Shown in pieces: positions 36,644-48,981 of a stretch of DNA of 64,000 nucleotides. Every line of letters starts with the position of its first letter. Within the stretch, counting starts at the first letter, position 1. Origin of the DNA: Beta vulgaris subsp. vulgaris (Eukaryota > Streptophyta > Magnoliopsida > Caryophyllales > Amaranthaceae); contig NC_079205.1 of assembly GCF_026745355.1 (NCBI RefSeq), positions 46,822,027 through 46,886,026 of the forward strand, given 5' to 3'. The notes under the pieces are model-generated. The model did no database searches. It was not told the DNA's origin and worked only from the letters and a program-made list of their open reading frames with translations. The position numbers were made by a program, and so were the translations under genes.

Positions 36644-38119
36644 AATGCCTTAGATAGAGACGAAAATCACAACGATCAGTCTGGAAATAGTCCGGGTAAA
36701 AGGAAAAGAAATCCTAAAATTCCTGATGAAAATTTAGCAAACAAGAAGAACAAATGCTCAATTCCTCCTTCACAAGGTGCCCCTCAGAACTCCAAGAAAT
36801 TGTTTCAAAGTTCGAGGTTCACGCGCCAGGCCAAGCGAGTGCACAAAAAAAATATGCATGGGAATTCAATGCAACGACGTAATATGCATCCACTTCCCAA
36901 CCATAATTCTTACACCAATTCATTACAGCCTCCAGGTATTATTATCCCCAACCCCCCTTTTCCTTTTGGCCGAGTAAGTTACGAAAAAGCCCCTGAACTT
37001 CAAAAAGAAAATAAGGCTCAGACAGTATTTTCCTGCGTCACTATTCACAATGTCAACACTAAAAGATCTCTTATCTGCCAAAAAATCCTACTTCTTAACA
37101 TTCTTCTAAAATACCTGGAGTTAAAACTAAACCTTCCACTTCCTATTCTTTTATGGCAAACTCCCATACCCCACCCACCCTATTTAAACTGCATAATCTC
37201 CCCGTTCACTCTCACTTCTCACTCCCCAAACTTGAAAACACGTCAGCACCAAAAAATGAGATTTCCAACTTTGTCTTCTTCCCATAAAAGTCCAAACAAT
37301 CAACCTTCATCCTTTTCCCCTACTCAATCATGGGATTCAATATTCCAAGACTTAGATCAAGAAGTCAACTTATCGCATCTTTTTCTCAACGTCAACATTG
37401 AAGAAAACAACAAGTTCTATTTTCCCTCTGACCCACTCTCGAATCCTTTTATCCCATTGGGGTCGATAGATTATCTAGAGCTTAACAACATTTTCAGCTC
37501 CTCAAATGTCTCAAAAGGAAATAACCAAACTCCCCTGATTCCTTGGGCCCAAACTACCCTTCATCCACAAGCCCACCGCCCACTTTGACCCCAACCTTTC
37601 ACGAAGTCACGCAAGATGAAGCCCACAAAAACACTACTAAGAGAAACCCTTACTGGGCCCAAAATCTGACCCATTCACACCCAATAATCCCTGAACAACA
37701 ATTAAGCCCATCTGAGGCTCTGAAGTTGGAAGCCTGGGATGAACTGGGCCAGGTAGTCAAAAGATTTCTCGAGTCCAAACAAAAACCTTTTGGGATTGAG
37801 CCCAAAAACCAGAATTCTGAATCTACAAAAAGTTTGACCCCTCATAAAGATTCGCAAACCTTTGTTCACACATGCCCTAGTCCCCCACCTAATTCACACA
37901 TGCCCTAGATCTGAACTTAGCTCCGCCTTTGGACGATAACTTCTACCTCCCTCGATCTTTGAAGAGGAAAAAAATTCAAAAGAAATGAAAAGGAAAGAAT
38001 ACTATAGTGTTTGGCCTATGCAACAACGACTCTCATGACAACTCTATGTCAGACAAGGAATCTGCTCTAAGAATTGCAAGAAAGGGTGCAACTGACCAGG
38101 AATAGTCTAAGAAGGATAC

Positions 38120-38860
38120 ATGAATATCCTCAGCTGGAATTGTACAGGGTTAAGTTCAAATTCCTCCCCTCTGCATTCTTTCATCAAGAATTTGACTTCT
38201 ATCCTACCTCTAGATTTTATATTCCTGTCTGAAACAAAATGTAGCATATGTCAATTAGTTCCTTTCTTCAATAGACTAGGACTGCAGAATTATATTGGTA
38301 GTGATGCTGAAGGTAGCAAGGGAGGCTTATTTCTGAGCTAGTCAGATAAGCTTAGAGTCCTAGTCCTGTACAACTCCCAAAATGTAATCTTTTGTAATGT
38401 TACTCTTCCTAATGGCTATGAATAATATGTAGGCTTTGTGTATGGCCGGTTCCCCAGTCTTAGCTTCTCGCAGTTCAGTGTGGACAGAAATACATGCTCT
38501 GATAGATAAATAAAAAGAAGACTGGATCCTTATAGGGGATATCAACCAAGTTGAGAACAAACATAAAAAATTAGGTGGAAATAATAAACTATTAGGGGCA
38601 AAAGAATTCCTCAACTGGAAGTTCAATAACGATTTATTAGAAATCCCTTTTAAAGAAGTAAACTATACTCGAACAAACAACAGGCAAGGGAACGATCTAG
38701 TTCTGGAACGAATCGATAAAGGTTTTTGCAATACGAAATTGAAAGAAGTGTTCCCCAATGCAGCAATCACAAACCTTCCAATCCTTCTTTCCGATCATAG
38801 TCCTATCTTATTGCAAATCCAACAGTTAGTATCAAAGAGACTAAGGCCCTACAAGCTAGA
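38120..38860 (+). pseudogene. Second LINE, endonuclease
   Basis: It opens MNILSWNCTGL, then FIFLSETKC, and a G-D-I-N box (GDINQVENKHKKLGG, shifted frame, near 38540). It closes with LLSDHSPILL near 38800. Stops at about 38342 and beyond break the frame. Confidence 0.7.
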
Positions 38861-39399
38861 AGGGTGGTGCCTGGAAAAAGAAAATATCATCACAACGATA
38901 AAAAAATTTGGAGTTTGAAAATCCAAGGATCCCCAGCCTTCAAGTTACAGAGAAAGCTAGAATTCCTTCTACATGACTCTAGGAGATTTTGCTTAAAATA
39001 CAAAGACATATTCAAACTGGACTGGCGATCGATCCAACATCAATCTGAAGATCTTCAATCTAACATCCAGAACATCTCCCAAGGAGTACAAAGTTAAAAG
39101 AAACAAAACTTCTGCGAAAACAAGCTCAAATCAAATAGGAATATTGGAAACAACGCTCCAAATCAAAATGGGATGTTGCTGGGGATGCTTCCACATCCTT
39201 CTTCTTCAAGAGTGTCAAGAGTAGAAGTGCCAAAAATGAAATTCGGATGATCCAAAATGCATAAGATGAATGGATCATGGATCAAGATGGCCTAAAATAG
39301 GTCTTCTTACAATATTTTAAAGACATTTTCATCCCTTCACAATAGAGAGATCCGGTTAGCCCCTCAGATCCCATTCTTGAAAACCTTCCATTACTAACA

Positions 39400-41215
39400 G
39401 AAGCACATCTCAGTATTCTCAATCGCCCTTTCACAAACGATGAGATCAAATCAGCAGATTATTACTCCCCAAAACCCTTCAAATCGCCAGGTCCCAATAG
39501 ATTTCCCCCTGTTCTTCTAGGATAAATGGGATTCAGTACAAGGGGATGTTTGTGACACCATGCACATGTTCACCACTTCCAATCACCTACTACGGGAAAG
39601 CAATAAAACTTTCATTTGTCTAATCCCAAAAACCAAAACTCCAACTTCACCAAACCATTTTAGACCGATTAGCCTATGCAATTCCACCTACAGAATCATC
39701 TCAAAAACATTGGTCAATTGCCTAAAGCTAATTATAGGAGACCTAGTAGGAAACTTCCAAAAGGCCTTTATCCCAGGACGCCAGCTAGTAGATAACTGTC
39801 TTATAGCACATGAAGTCCTCCATTGGATTAAAAAGAGAGAGAAAGGTACCTTCTATGCTGGTATTATGAAAGTTGACTTAAGCAAAGCATATGACAGGAT
39901 AAGGTGGGAGTTTGTGGAAGCGGTTCTAAGGAAGATGAACTTTCCTGAAAGATGGATAAAGTGGATAATATAATGCATAACAACAGTCTCTTACTCGGTG
40001 CTCACTAATTGGGAACCCACAACCTTCTTCAACCCAAAAGCAGGGCTTAGGCAAGGATACCCCCTCTGCTCATACATTTTCATTCTATGTATGGAAGCCC
40101 TCTCAACAACCCTCTCAAAAGCTCGATCGGGATGATAAATTGATCCATGGAATTAAAATTGCTAGATCCGCCCCTTCTCTATCACACCTTTTCTTTGTTG
40201 ATGATGCTCTCTTCTTCTTCAAAGGGATCCCAAGAGTCTGCTGGAAACTAAAAGAAGTTCTGTCTGATTTCTGTGAGAAATCTTGCGAACTTATAAACTA
40301 CGAAAAATCAACCCTTTACGTTCATCCCTAATACTCCAAGAATATTCAGTTCCATAATGCGGAAACCGCTAGGGATGAAAACTTCCAATAATATAGGGAG
40401 CTACTTAGGCTACGAATTGGACATCAATGGCGCGAAAACTTCAAAGTTCATTGATTTAGTAACCAAAATATCAGAACAAGATTAGCTCCTGAAAATTTAA
40501 GCACCTCTCCTCCCCTGGTAAACTTATCCTTATCAATGCAATCCTGTCTGCTCTCTCCTCAAACATTCTCTCAATTTATAAAATTCCCAAAACTATCACC
40601 AATACGATTAACTCCACTCATTTAAAGTTTTGGTGGAAATCAGACAAAGACAGGAAACCCATCTACTTGAGGAAAAGAACCTTATTCGAATTGCATAAAG
40701 ATGAGGGAGGACTAGGCTTACGGAACGTGGAAGCAGCAAATAACTCTTTACTAGTCAACCAAGCTTGGAGGATCCACCATGCAAAGAACTCCATTATTCA
40801 TCGCTTGTATCAAGCAAAATACAAGGTAGACCCTCTCAGGGCAGGTATCAAAAACAAAATTCCAATCACAACTTCATATGCCTTTAGAAGTATGTGCAAA
40901 GCAACCTCCAAAACAAAAGACTTCTTCAAAGACCATATAGGAGATGGGGCAAATACACGAATTTTCCAGGATTGGTGGGTAGGAAAAGAGAAGATCTCTC
41001 CTCAACAAGCGACTGTTTCGAACCTTACCCCTCAATCAACGGTTGAGGAACTCATAATGGAAGGTCAATGGAATGCTTCCATGATATGGAGAAACTTCAC
41101 AAGAATAGAAGCCATAGATATACTGTCAATCTGTCTCCCTTCTACTCAGACTCCTGATACATTCTCATGGAGCCAAGATCCAAAGGGTATATACACCGCA
41201 AAATCGGGTTACTAG
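39400..41215 (+). pseudogene. Second LINE, reverse transcriptase
   Basis: Readable blocks are FICLIPKTKTPTSPNHFRPI, FQKAFIPGRQLVDNCLIAHE, MKVDLSKAYDRIRWEFVE, LRQGYPLCSYIFILCMEAL and LFFVDDALFFF, where the catalytic box is FVDD rather than the common FADD. The C-terminal LFELHKDEGGLGLRNVEAAN and WRIHHAKNS blocks follow. The RNase H-like tail at 41230-41385 joins abruptly after TAKSGY, which suggests an internal deletion of the zinc-binding part. Confidence 0.75.
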
Positions 41216-41426
41216 AAGCTAATGGGCATATAACAGATGGTATAGAGGATCTCACAATTAGGAATCTAGTAACTGCAATTAAAGATTTAGTAGCTCAGTT
41301 TGATTTTATATCTTGCTCATTTGTTAATAGAATTAAAGTTACTAATGCGCACAACCTGGCTATTAAAGCTAGGAAGGGCAATTAGTTCTCACAACCTCTT
41401 GTCAAAAAAAAGAAAAAAAATTAAAA

Positions 41427-42221
41427 GATTTAGATATATAAAGTATTAGGACTACCCAAGCCATCTCGTACAATTCAGGACCTTGTGCTAAATTAAATTA
41501 TGAAGCTCCAAAAAAGTAAAAAAAAATGTTCTTATGTAAATATCGAAAGTAAAATCTCATACATTTAATAAAAGTTGTTTTCTTTCTAAACAAACATATA
41601 CATACAGGCCAAGGGCGAAATAAGATTGAAGGGTCCACTAATAAAGATCGGAATAATTTTTCAAAACTTATAATCACATATATATACTTCCTCTGATTCT
41701 ATATAAGTGTAGTAGTTTGACTTTCACGCTTGCCAACATACAATTTTGACCGTTAATATCGCTAATTATGTATTGAAAAAAATTATAAAAAGTTGATAGT
41801 ATGAAAATATTTGTTGAAACAAATCCAACAACATTTTATATGTACAAAGTTGTTTTTATATGTTAGTAAAAAGTTACCATTAAGGTGGAGTATGTGAATA
41901 GTGCAAAAGTCAAAGTGTTACACTTAAAAAGAAATATATGAGATAATATATTAAAGTATTCAAATACAAGGTAGTATTTGTTGAAACTCGCATGGTATAG
42001 CTTCAAATGGGGAAGTACAACTCTTTTAAAAATAAAAGTTGGTAATAAATTAGTAAAAGTTAAAAAACTAAGCTGTCAAAAGTTTTCTCGTACTTGGCCC
42101 ATTTAAGGTTCCGAAAACCATGCATTGAATATAGTATATACTATTTTTGCGATTGAGTGGGTAGATATGATGAGGAAATAATAAGATACATTTATTTGAG
42201 TGAGAGAGTGTGTGCCCTTAA
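41427..42221. other. Intronic AT-rich stretch with a decayed MITE
   Basis: No gene seen. At about 41694-41940 a CTTCCTCTGATTCTATATAAG-like start and a GTTACACTTAAAAAG end resemble a Stowaway element that has lost one terminus. The rest is unclassified. Confidence 0.4.
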
Positions 42222-43406
42222 TCTCTATTATATAAGGGAAAAAGGGAGCAATGGTGTCCTCTTTTGAAATGCCTATTTTACCCCCTTCCCTTTCTAAATT
42301 ACAAAAGAAATGTCAAATTTAAAATCGGCACTCAAAGAAAACTACCGAAAATTAATTTACAACACTCACAGACAAAATACAATCAGTTAAAAAGAAACTT
42401 TACAAATCACTCATACAATTGAGAAAATCACGTTATAAAATCACGCAAATCACTCAAATAATCGGAAACTTTATTAAAACTTAAAATTAACATACAAACT
42501 AAAACTAATAACCTAGAACGTCAATACATACAAAAACATTTACAAAAATTTACTTATAAATCACTATTCTCAATTAGAACCATTCACAATTAATTAATTG
42601 TGAGTCATGATAAAAAATAGAGGTGTATTTGTAGTGAAATCAGAATTTAGAAGTTAGACAAGGAAAAAAATTATTTACTTTTTTTTATAGTGTTTCCTAT
42701 ATATAATGAAACTTTTACATATATTTGGACCTATCTTTTTCTATTATATATAATAGCGATTAATTATCAAGGTAAAAAGGTTTATGTAAAATATCATTCA
42801 AGAATTAAAGTACAACATATCTCTATTATATAAGAGAAGGGGGGAGTTATGGTGTCCCCGAATGAAGAGATTATGTTACCCCCTTCCCATTCTAAATTAC
42901 AAATTCACTTACAAATCAAAGGGGACTTCAAACAAAAATGCCAAAAATATAATTATAACAATCACTCACAAGTCAACTAAAATCATAAAATTGCATAATT
43001 TGCGTTATGCAAATCACTAAAATGAGGAAACTTTACAAAAACTTAAAAATTCACTTACAAACTACAACCTGTAAAAAAATTGACTTGAAATCAAAGTGTC
43101 CACTTTCTTTATAATTTATGAAGTACTGTACTTAATTCAAAAATCAACTAAAAAATTATAATACTAGAAATCATAAATAAATTCAATAAAATTTCTATTT
43201 TGTTTATAGAATTTAACTTTGAATAGTAAAAAAAGAAAAAAAATGGTGAGAGACTTAAGTGACAGAAACTAAACCTATCAAATTTTACAACTAAAAAAAA
43301 TTATACTTCGTATGTCTAATGTTCAAATTTTGAATCTTATGACGAAGAAAATCGAGTTTCTGTTTCGAAAAAAATTCAAGCACGCATCGCGTGCAAAAAA
43401 TTCTAG
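42222..43406 (+). mobile_element. Composite Helitron, copy 3
   Basis: The outer 5' end TCTCTATTATATAAGGG follows an A, a second 5' end starts at 42820, and a single 3' end with the GCACGCATCGCGTGC hairpin and CTAG stands before T. The flanks differ from the other two copies while the two-part interior is shared. It lacks the CACTA insertion found in copy 1. Confidence 0.75.
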
Positions 43407-43982
43407 TTTTTTAGTAGTGGAAAAACTATGTGTTAAGGTAATAAAAGGATCATTCTGAACATTAAAATAATAAAAATTGTATTAAGTGACGGATGAAACT
43501 GAATTATAGGAATATACGTATTATAATACAAAGGTTTACTAAAAAAAGCACTTCCTCCGTTTCTAAATAAGTGCAACATTTGCATAGTGTTTACTATTCA
43601 TAGTTTAAACGAACTTTAATTAGCTCTGGTGATTTATATTTTAGGAAAAACATAGTCATGTGGGAACTTGTTAGCTCGTCTGAATGTGAATATTTTCAAT
43701 ATCAACTTTTTATAATTTTTACTTTTTGATAGTTGAAGATATTAATGGTTAAAATAATTTCCTCACCCCATCCTAGAAAATAGATTAGTAAGATATGTGG
43801 AAAGCTTGAATAATACTTAAACTTGTGTTTTTTCTCCAAGGGGAGGAAATTTGCATTAACATCCATTACCAACACTAGTAGAAAAAATCTCAAATGTTCC
43901 AATTGTTTAGGCCCCAAATGCTCCGTATTTAACGCGTAGCAGACATCATACGAGCATTTGAGCATTTTAAAAATGCTCTGGT
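43407..43982. other. Repeat debris with a CACTA-type end
   Basis: A Stowaway-like start (CTTCCTCCGTTTCTAAATAA) lies near 43551. CACTAGTAGAAAAAATC at 43874 is a good CACTA-type terminus, followed by short repeats around AAATGCTCC. No matching right end or target duplication was found. Confidence 0.45.
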
Positions 43983-44420
43983 TTACAATCGGGGCATTAT
44001 TTTTTTAAATGCTCCGGTTGTTAAAGAAAAACCAAATGGAAGTTTGTGACTTGTAATCATTAAATATGATTTACAATGAGAATCAGAAATATGAATAACT
44101 GCTAAATGATATCGTAATTGTTGAAAAGTGGATTTGGGAGGATGTCCAAGACGATGGAATTCAACGTTGTCGGTAGTGGTGTATACTTTCGGTGAAATAG
44201 GAAGAGACTTGGACCACTCATAAACTCCATCTTTAATTTGTCCTTGAAATAGGGTTACCCTTGAGCTAGGTTCCTTGACATAGAACAAAGAAGATGAGAA
44301 CTCAATATTGACGTGATTACCGTGACAAAATTGACGAATTTAAGTGAAATTTTTTAATCATGGAAGGAGCACACAAAAAAAAATTGCATAACATAAAAAA
44401 ATGAGAGGATGACGAAGGAG
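43983..44420 (-). pseudogene. copia pre-integrase segment
   Basis: The frame reads FYVKEPSSRVTLFQGQIKDG, VYEW and then FHRLGHP, which is the gag-pre-integrase zinc region of a copia polyprotein (F.D..T...L..G...G(L/V)Y and W/FH.RLGH). In - strand order it follows the protease piece at 44772-45041, with an LTR-like sequence between them. Confidence 0.65.
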
Positions 44421-44425
44421 ACTAA

Positions 44426-44715
44426 TGTTGGATTATACTCCAAAACTAGTTAAATAGTTTTTCTAATAGTTAGGATTAGTTGCTAATAATTAGTTAGTGG
44501 GTTAACAAGTAGTGGTCTACATAGTGGTCTATTGACAGTAGCAAGTAGTGGGTTACGTAATGGGCATGTTCCTAATAGTTAAGATGTTATTAGTAGTATT
44601 ATGTATGCCTATTTAAAGGCTGCTTTGTTTATTTATTTATGTTTGAAAAATATATGAAAACGTAATCTTTTTAATTTCTCCATGTTTCTGTTTTTTCTCC
44701 TCTAAAAATTCTACA
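44426..44715 (+). repeat. Lone LTR related to the TRIM at 14.5 kb
   Basis: It starts TGTTGGATTATACTCC and ends AAAATTCTACA, aligning to the TRIM LTRs at 14539 and 15236 but more diverged, with a longer 3' part. No clean 5-bp duplication is seen (ACTAA left, AGTGA right). No primer-binding site follows, so it is a solo or truncated LTR inside the copia relic. Confidence 0.65.
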
Positions 44716-44771
44716 AGTGAACCAGTAGAGATTGGAAATTTGGAATCTCGAAGTCATCGCCAATGATGATC

Positions 44772-45041
44772 TCATCCATACCATCGTAAGGAGAGTGTTA
44801 GAGAGAGGTTTGCAATGCTAGTGGTAACGTGGTGGCTAGCCCCACTATCAGGAAGCCATCCCAGGTTTGGTGAAGAGGGTGAAGTGGCTTGAGCAACAAT
44901 AACATGAGTTTGGGGAAGGGTGTGAATATCCCAAGTCTGAGGAGAGAGTCTGAGACAAGGACTGAGGGAGTCTGAGACAAAGATTACCAATATTTTTAGG
45001 TGAAGTCTTACAAAGTCTTGAAGAGAGTCTTGAAATACCAA
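44772..45041 (-). pseudogene. copia protease fragment
   Basis: It contains WLPDSGASHHVT, the aspartic protease active-site motif (D-S-G-A-S-H-H-V-T) of a copia polyprotein, preceded by a Pro/Ser-rich linker. It is cut off soon after the motif. Confidence 0.65.
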
Positions 45042-45059
45042 ACTCTACTCAAGACTATG

Positions 45060-45680
45060 GTATTGCCTCAAAAAAAATTTACTTTTCTTTGCCCAACCAA
45101 AAAATGCCATTTGTCTCTTTTTTTAATGTTAAAGTAATGTGGAGTACTAGTGAGTTTGGAGAAAGTCTGAGGGATAAGGTATAAAATTAGAATGAGTTTG
45201 AAGTGAGTCTGTAAAATTAAAAAATAGTGGAAAGCTGATGTGGCACAGTCTGAAACTTGGAATTGAGTCTGAGGGATAAACTCACCCTTTAATTCATATT
45301 ACGGTTGCTTCCAAGTAGAAGAATAATAGTAGGATGGATTTTCTTGAATGTGGGACAATAGGCGAGGACATGACCTCTCAGCCTCTCGCATGGCACGATT
45401 GACATTTCCCTTAAAAACCTATCTTTTATAATACAACTAAGAGCAAGATATATAAAATAAAGATAAGGATGAGATATATTAACAGCAAGTACATCACAAT
45501 ATTATTATCAGTATGTTATGTACATCACAAGATAAATTGTAAATTGTAGCCTTATAGGAGACATCTTAGGGATATAGTTTCATTGATATAATATGGCTAT
45601 GATATGACTTGAATATTTCTATCAATCCTAAATTATCTGAATTCATTAGTTATTATTAGACCTTATCTAAACTTAATTAG
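45060..45680. other. No gene seen
   Basis: Short degenerate GAGTCTGAGG-type words recur from 44930 to 45280, some in opposite directions. The remainder is AT-rich and unclassified. Confidence 0.35.
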
Positions 45681-46072
45681 GTGGATTAAGAATAGCAGAA
45701 GGACCAAGTTTCAGAAGCAATGTATGTATGCTGGGATTTCAGTAGTAGTCGACTATATTTTGCACAGTAGGAATAAAAGGTTTTGGTCGAATTGTATGCC
45801 TAGTATAAGTAGTGTTGTGAAATGATTAAGGAGCTTCTTACAGTGAGAAATGGTACTGCGTTGCCAAGAAAGCTCGGTAGTTAAGATTACACTTGGTTAT
45901 AAGCTTGCAGTAGGATGTTAAGTTGTTTGTGTGGTTGTAATGTCTTTTCCTCCCTTGGCTAAGAGGGGTCCAACCTAGTTGGTTTGCTCTTGTTTTGAGG
46001 TGGTGTTAACTGTAGTCTAGTTTTATTATGGAATATAATTACTTGCTTAGCCAAAAAAAAACTAATACGCCT
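45680..46072 (+). pseudogene. LINE 3' end fragment
   Basis: The tail ends GAATATAATTACTTGCTTAG and an A9 tract, nearly the same as the end of the LINE at 24560-24596. Upstream, broken frames give ILHSRNKRFW-like sequence, typical of the C-terminus. A 5'-truncated insertion is likely. Confidence 0.55.
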
Positions 46073-46395
46073 TATTTTTGAATATCAAATCTTATTTTAG
46101 CCAATTTTTGTTGAACTAAACATACAATAATTTATTGCACATTATTTTATGAGAGTGTCAAACTTATTTTTGCTAAATTGAACTTATTAGACATTATTAT
46201 TCTTTATTAGTCTTATTAGACCTTATCTGAACTTACTTTCTTTTGATAAAGGTTGAAAATAAGATGCACAAAACTGGACTTTAAATTCGTATATTAACTC
46301 TTATTATAATACTACTCCCTGAAAGTTCTAGCATTTTGATATTTTCCATATATATTACAATATATATAACATATATCTTGCGTCATTGCATGCAG

Positions 46396-46892
46396 CAACG
46401 AGTAGCTCGTACTCAACGAAGTATAGCTTAATGGCACGTGAGTTGTACATCAGCGCCTCGTGTGCCTATGTACGTGATAAAGATGGCTTCACTCCGGTTT
46501 TACGAGCAGTACAATGTAGGCGACTTCGTTTGGCTAATTTTCTTGTAAACAAATTTCCCGAGTCAATAAAGATATTTGACAATAAATATAGAACAGTCCT
46601 ACACCACCTAAGTGCAGCTCTGGTGATAGATGTTGTTGATGATTCAGAAGATATAACGCCACTCTTGAAAAAATTTATCGAATTTCACGGGGTTTGTGAC
46701 TTTAGACTTGCTCAAGATGAAGATGGGAACACACCTTTACATTTAGCTATAATGAACGAAGATGTTTCTACAACAAAATTTCTCATGGAATTATGTCTCC
46801 GGGAAGAGGAAAGGCCTGAATTAACTATAATCAACAAAGATGGTCACTCGATTTTCAATCTACTCTCGTCAAAAGGCCACATAGCTACCCTG
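46396..46892 (+). CDS. ACD6-like ankyrin exon, module 3 second exon
   Basis: It follows the acceptor GCATGCAG and joins in phase 1 to 35660. It encodes TSSSYSTKYSLMARELY, then ankyrin repeats at VRDKDGFTPVLRAVQC, NKYRTVLHHLSA, DEDGNTPLHLAIMNED and NKDGHSIFNLLSS. The donor ATAGCTACCCTG|GTGCGT leaves phase 0. No PGG exon is found before module 4 starts at 50717. The pairing with the exon at 35045 rests on phase and order alone. Confidence 0.75.
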
Positions 46893-46956
46893 GTGCGTAA
46901 TACGATCTCTATGCGTTTCTAATATTTACAACATTTTTCCCTTTTATGGAATTCTT

Positions 46957-48353
46957 TACATTTTTCGAACAAATACCCCCGACAAATAAAAAAATTCACC
47001 ATATTCCCTCAATGTTTCAAAAATGCACCATATACCCTTGAGTTTTCAAAAACATGCACCAAATTCCCTTTTTCTAACTTTCGTTAAATCATTGTTTGCT
47101 TTATTTACCATTTTGCCATTATTAACCCCTAACCCTAATTCTAATATAACCCTAACTCTAATCTAACCCTAATTCTAACCCTAATTTTAAACCTAAACCT
47201 TTACCCTAACCCTAACCCACCCCTAACCCTAATACCTTGTTAGCCCTGGCCCGACCCCCAACCCCTCCCCTTCCCCTTCCCCTTCCCTTCCACCCCAGCC
47301 CAGGCCCCACCCTCTCTATCTCCCTTCCGCTCCATCACCACAGCCCCTCCCCCACTTCCTCTACCGTCAGTGCCCCAACCGCCACTCCCTCTACCGTCAG
47401 TGCCCCAACCGCCACTCCCTCTACCGTCAGTGCCCCAACCGCCACTCCCTCGCTGTTGATTTCCCCCTCCCTTTCCTGTTGATTTTTGCCAACCCCCACC
47501 CCCTCGATTTCTCACTCTCTTGCCTGCACTGCTTTCACCGACGTCCTTAGCCTCGCAGGAGAAACAAACTGATGGCCTTTACTTTCCCCTCACCACCACC
47601 ATGTGGATGATCAATCGAATCCATCGCAACACCACGAACCACAAGCCTTCTCCCAATCAATCGATTATTCCTAGCTTTCTTTTAACTTCTTCGCACGGTG
47701 CAAGGGGTTGGAGACGGACCCAATGGTGGCACAACAACGTGTATCGATGAGCTTGTCGATGCTAGAGGGGAGGCGAACGAGTACACGACAAGAGGAAGAA
47801 GATTCTTTGAGGATTTTGGCCGAGGTGCCGGCAAAATGTACGAGTTTACCGCCTTCTTTGGGGCGGAGTTCGATGTTGTTGATTAGGGTTCTAATACGCA
47901 TCATGGAGATTGGCATTGAGGTGCCAATTTGAGAGGCGAGGTCGTTGGTTAGGAGGTTGTCTGACATTTTTGAGGGGACAGGTAGCGGCGGTGGAGGGGG
48001 AGGGGTGGGGGAGGGGCGACGACGGTGGAGTGACTGGAAGGGGGCGGGGGTTGGGTGGAGGGGTGGGGGAGGGGCTGGTACAGGATTTGTGTTAGGGGTG
48101 GGTTAGGGTTAGGGTTTAGGATTTAGAATTAGGGTTATAATTAAGGGTTATAATTAGGGTTAGGATTAGGGTATTATGATTTAATGGTTCATGGTTAATA
48201 ATGGTAAATAAAGCTAACAATGAGTTAACGGAAGTTGGAAAAAGGGCATCTGGTGCACGTTTTTGAAAACTCAAGGGTATATGGAGCATTTTTTGAAACA
48301 TTGAGGGTATATGGTGAATTTTTTAATTTGTCGGGGGTATTTGGTGAAAAAAC
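46957..48353. mobile_element. Long inverted-repeat element with telomere-like arrays
   Basis: The arms (about 46957-47235 and 48080-48353) are about 270-bp inverted repeats that share AATACCCCCGACAAAT and a TTTATTTACCATT block. The inner parts of both arms are arrays of CCCTAA on the left and TTAGGG on the right, with CCCTAACCC and TTTAGGATTTAG variants. The 850-bp middle is GC-rich and proline- or glycine-coding on paper, and has a tandem of three 30-bp units (47353-47448, CTCTACCGTCAGTGCCCCAA). It resembles a Mutator-like foldback element. The outer end and target duplication are not resolved, and no transposase is seen. Confidence 0.6.
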
Positions 48354-48510
48354 CGATTTGTTTATTACTTGGAACATTGATATTTTTGGAATTTTTTTAA
48401 AATTAAAAAGAGTTATGTATTTTAAGCATGTAGTAAGTGCATCTTTGATTGAGAGATATATATAGTTTACATCCATAACATTTTAATACGATGTAGGAAA
48501 ATAATACATA

Positions 48511-48744
48511 CTCCCTCCGTTTCAAAATATATGACATTCACATTTTACAAAAATTTGCTTTCACCACAAATATCTCTCATAATATGATAAATAAAAATTC
48601 TAAAAATTATACCATTCGATTCGTCCTAAAAATACTATAATAACATTAATTTCTTAAAAATTTATCCACGTAAATTTAGAGTAATTAACGCTCAAAGTTC
48701 GACCTCGAACATCGTGCGTGCCTTATATTTTGAAATGGATGTAG
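48511..48744. mobile_element. Stowaway-type MITE
   Basis: The 234-bp element starts CTCCCTCCGTTTCAAAATAT and ends with the complement-like ATATTTTGAAATGGATGTAG. TA lies on both sides (48509-48510 and 48745-48746). Confidence 0.8.
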
Positions 48745-48981
48745 TATTTTCGTATATTGTTGGGCCTCAAACTCGGGAACAAGCAACTGACAATCTTGCG
48801 CTTGGGGTTTAGTGTGCCTTGGGGTACGCAGTTGGGGGTTACTGACCTTGAGGAAGGCAACACTAACGTAATATTTCTTCCGTTTCATTTTGATTGGAAC
48901 AAAAGAATATTTTATATCTCACAAAAAATATCCCTTTGTTGGATTTAAAACAAAACAGAGGAATTACTTTAAGTATAAAAC

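Larger units (their letters stand above)
35731..41418 (+). mobile_element. Second LINE, in the module 3 intron
   Basis: It holds an ORF1 with zinc knuckle, an endonuclease, a reverse transcriptase and a C-terminal RNase H-like tail, and ends in an A-rich tract at 41404-41420. A candidate target duplication AATTAAAA lies at 35723-35730 and 41419-41426. This is weak because it is AT-rich. Stops and frameshifts occur throughout. It separates the two exons of module 3 by most of a 10.7-kb intron. Confidence 0.75.

Noticed and set aside
36800..37588. 262-codon frame as a host gene
   Set aside because: It overlaps the second LINE between the ORF1 zinc knuckle and the endonuclease, has Ser/Pro low complexity and no exon structure; best read as LINE ORF1 tail.
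47353..47448. Possible CRISPR-like array of 30-bp repeats
   Set aside because: The units are contiguous with no spacers, in a plant intron; this is a simple tandem repeat.
47237..47515. Proline-rich (+) and glycine-rich (-) open frames
   Set aside because: Low-complexity GC-rich core and 30-bp tandem of the inverted-repeat element; no domain or homologue pattern.
47110..48180. Chromosome end or true telomere
   Set aside because: The arrays are short, degenerate, in opposite directions and surrounded by unique sequence and ankyrin exons on both sides.
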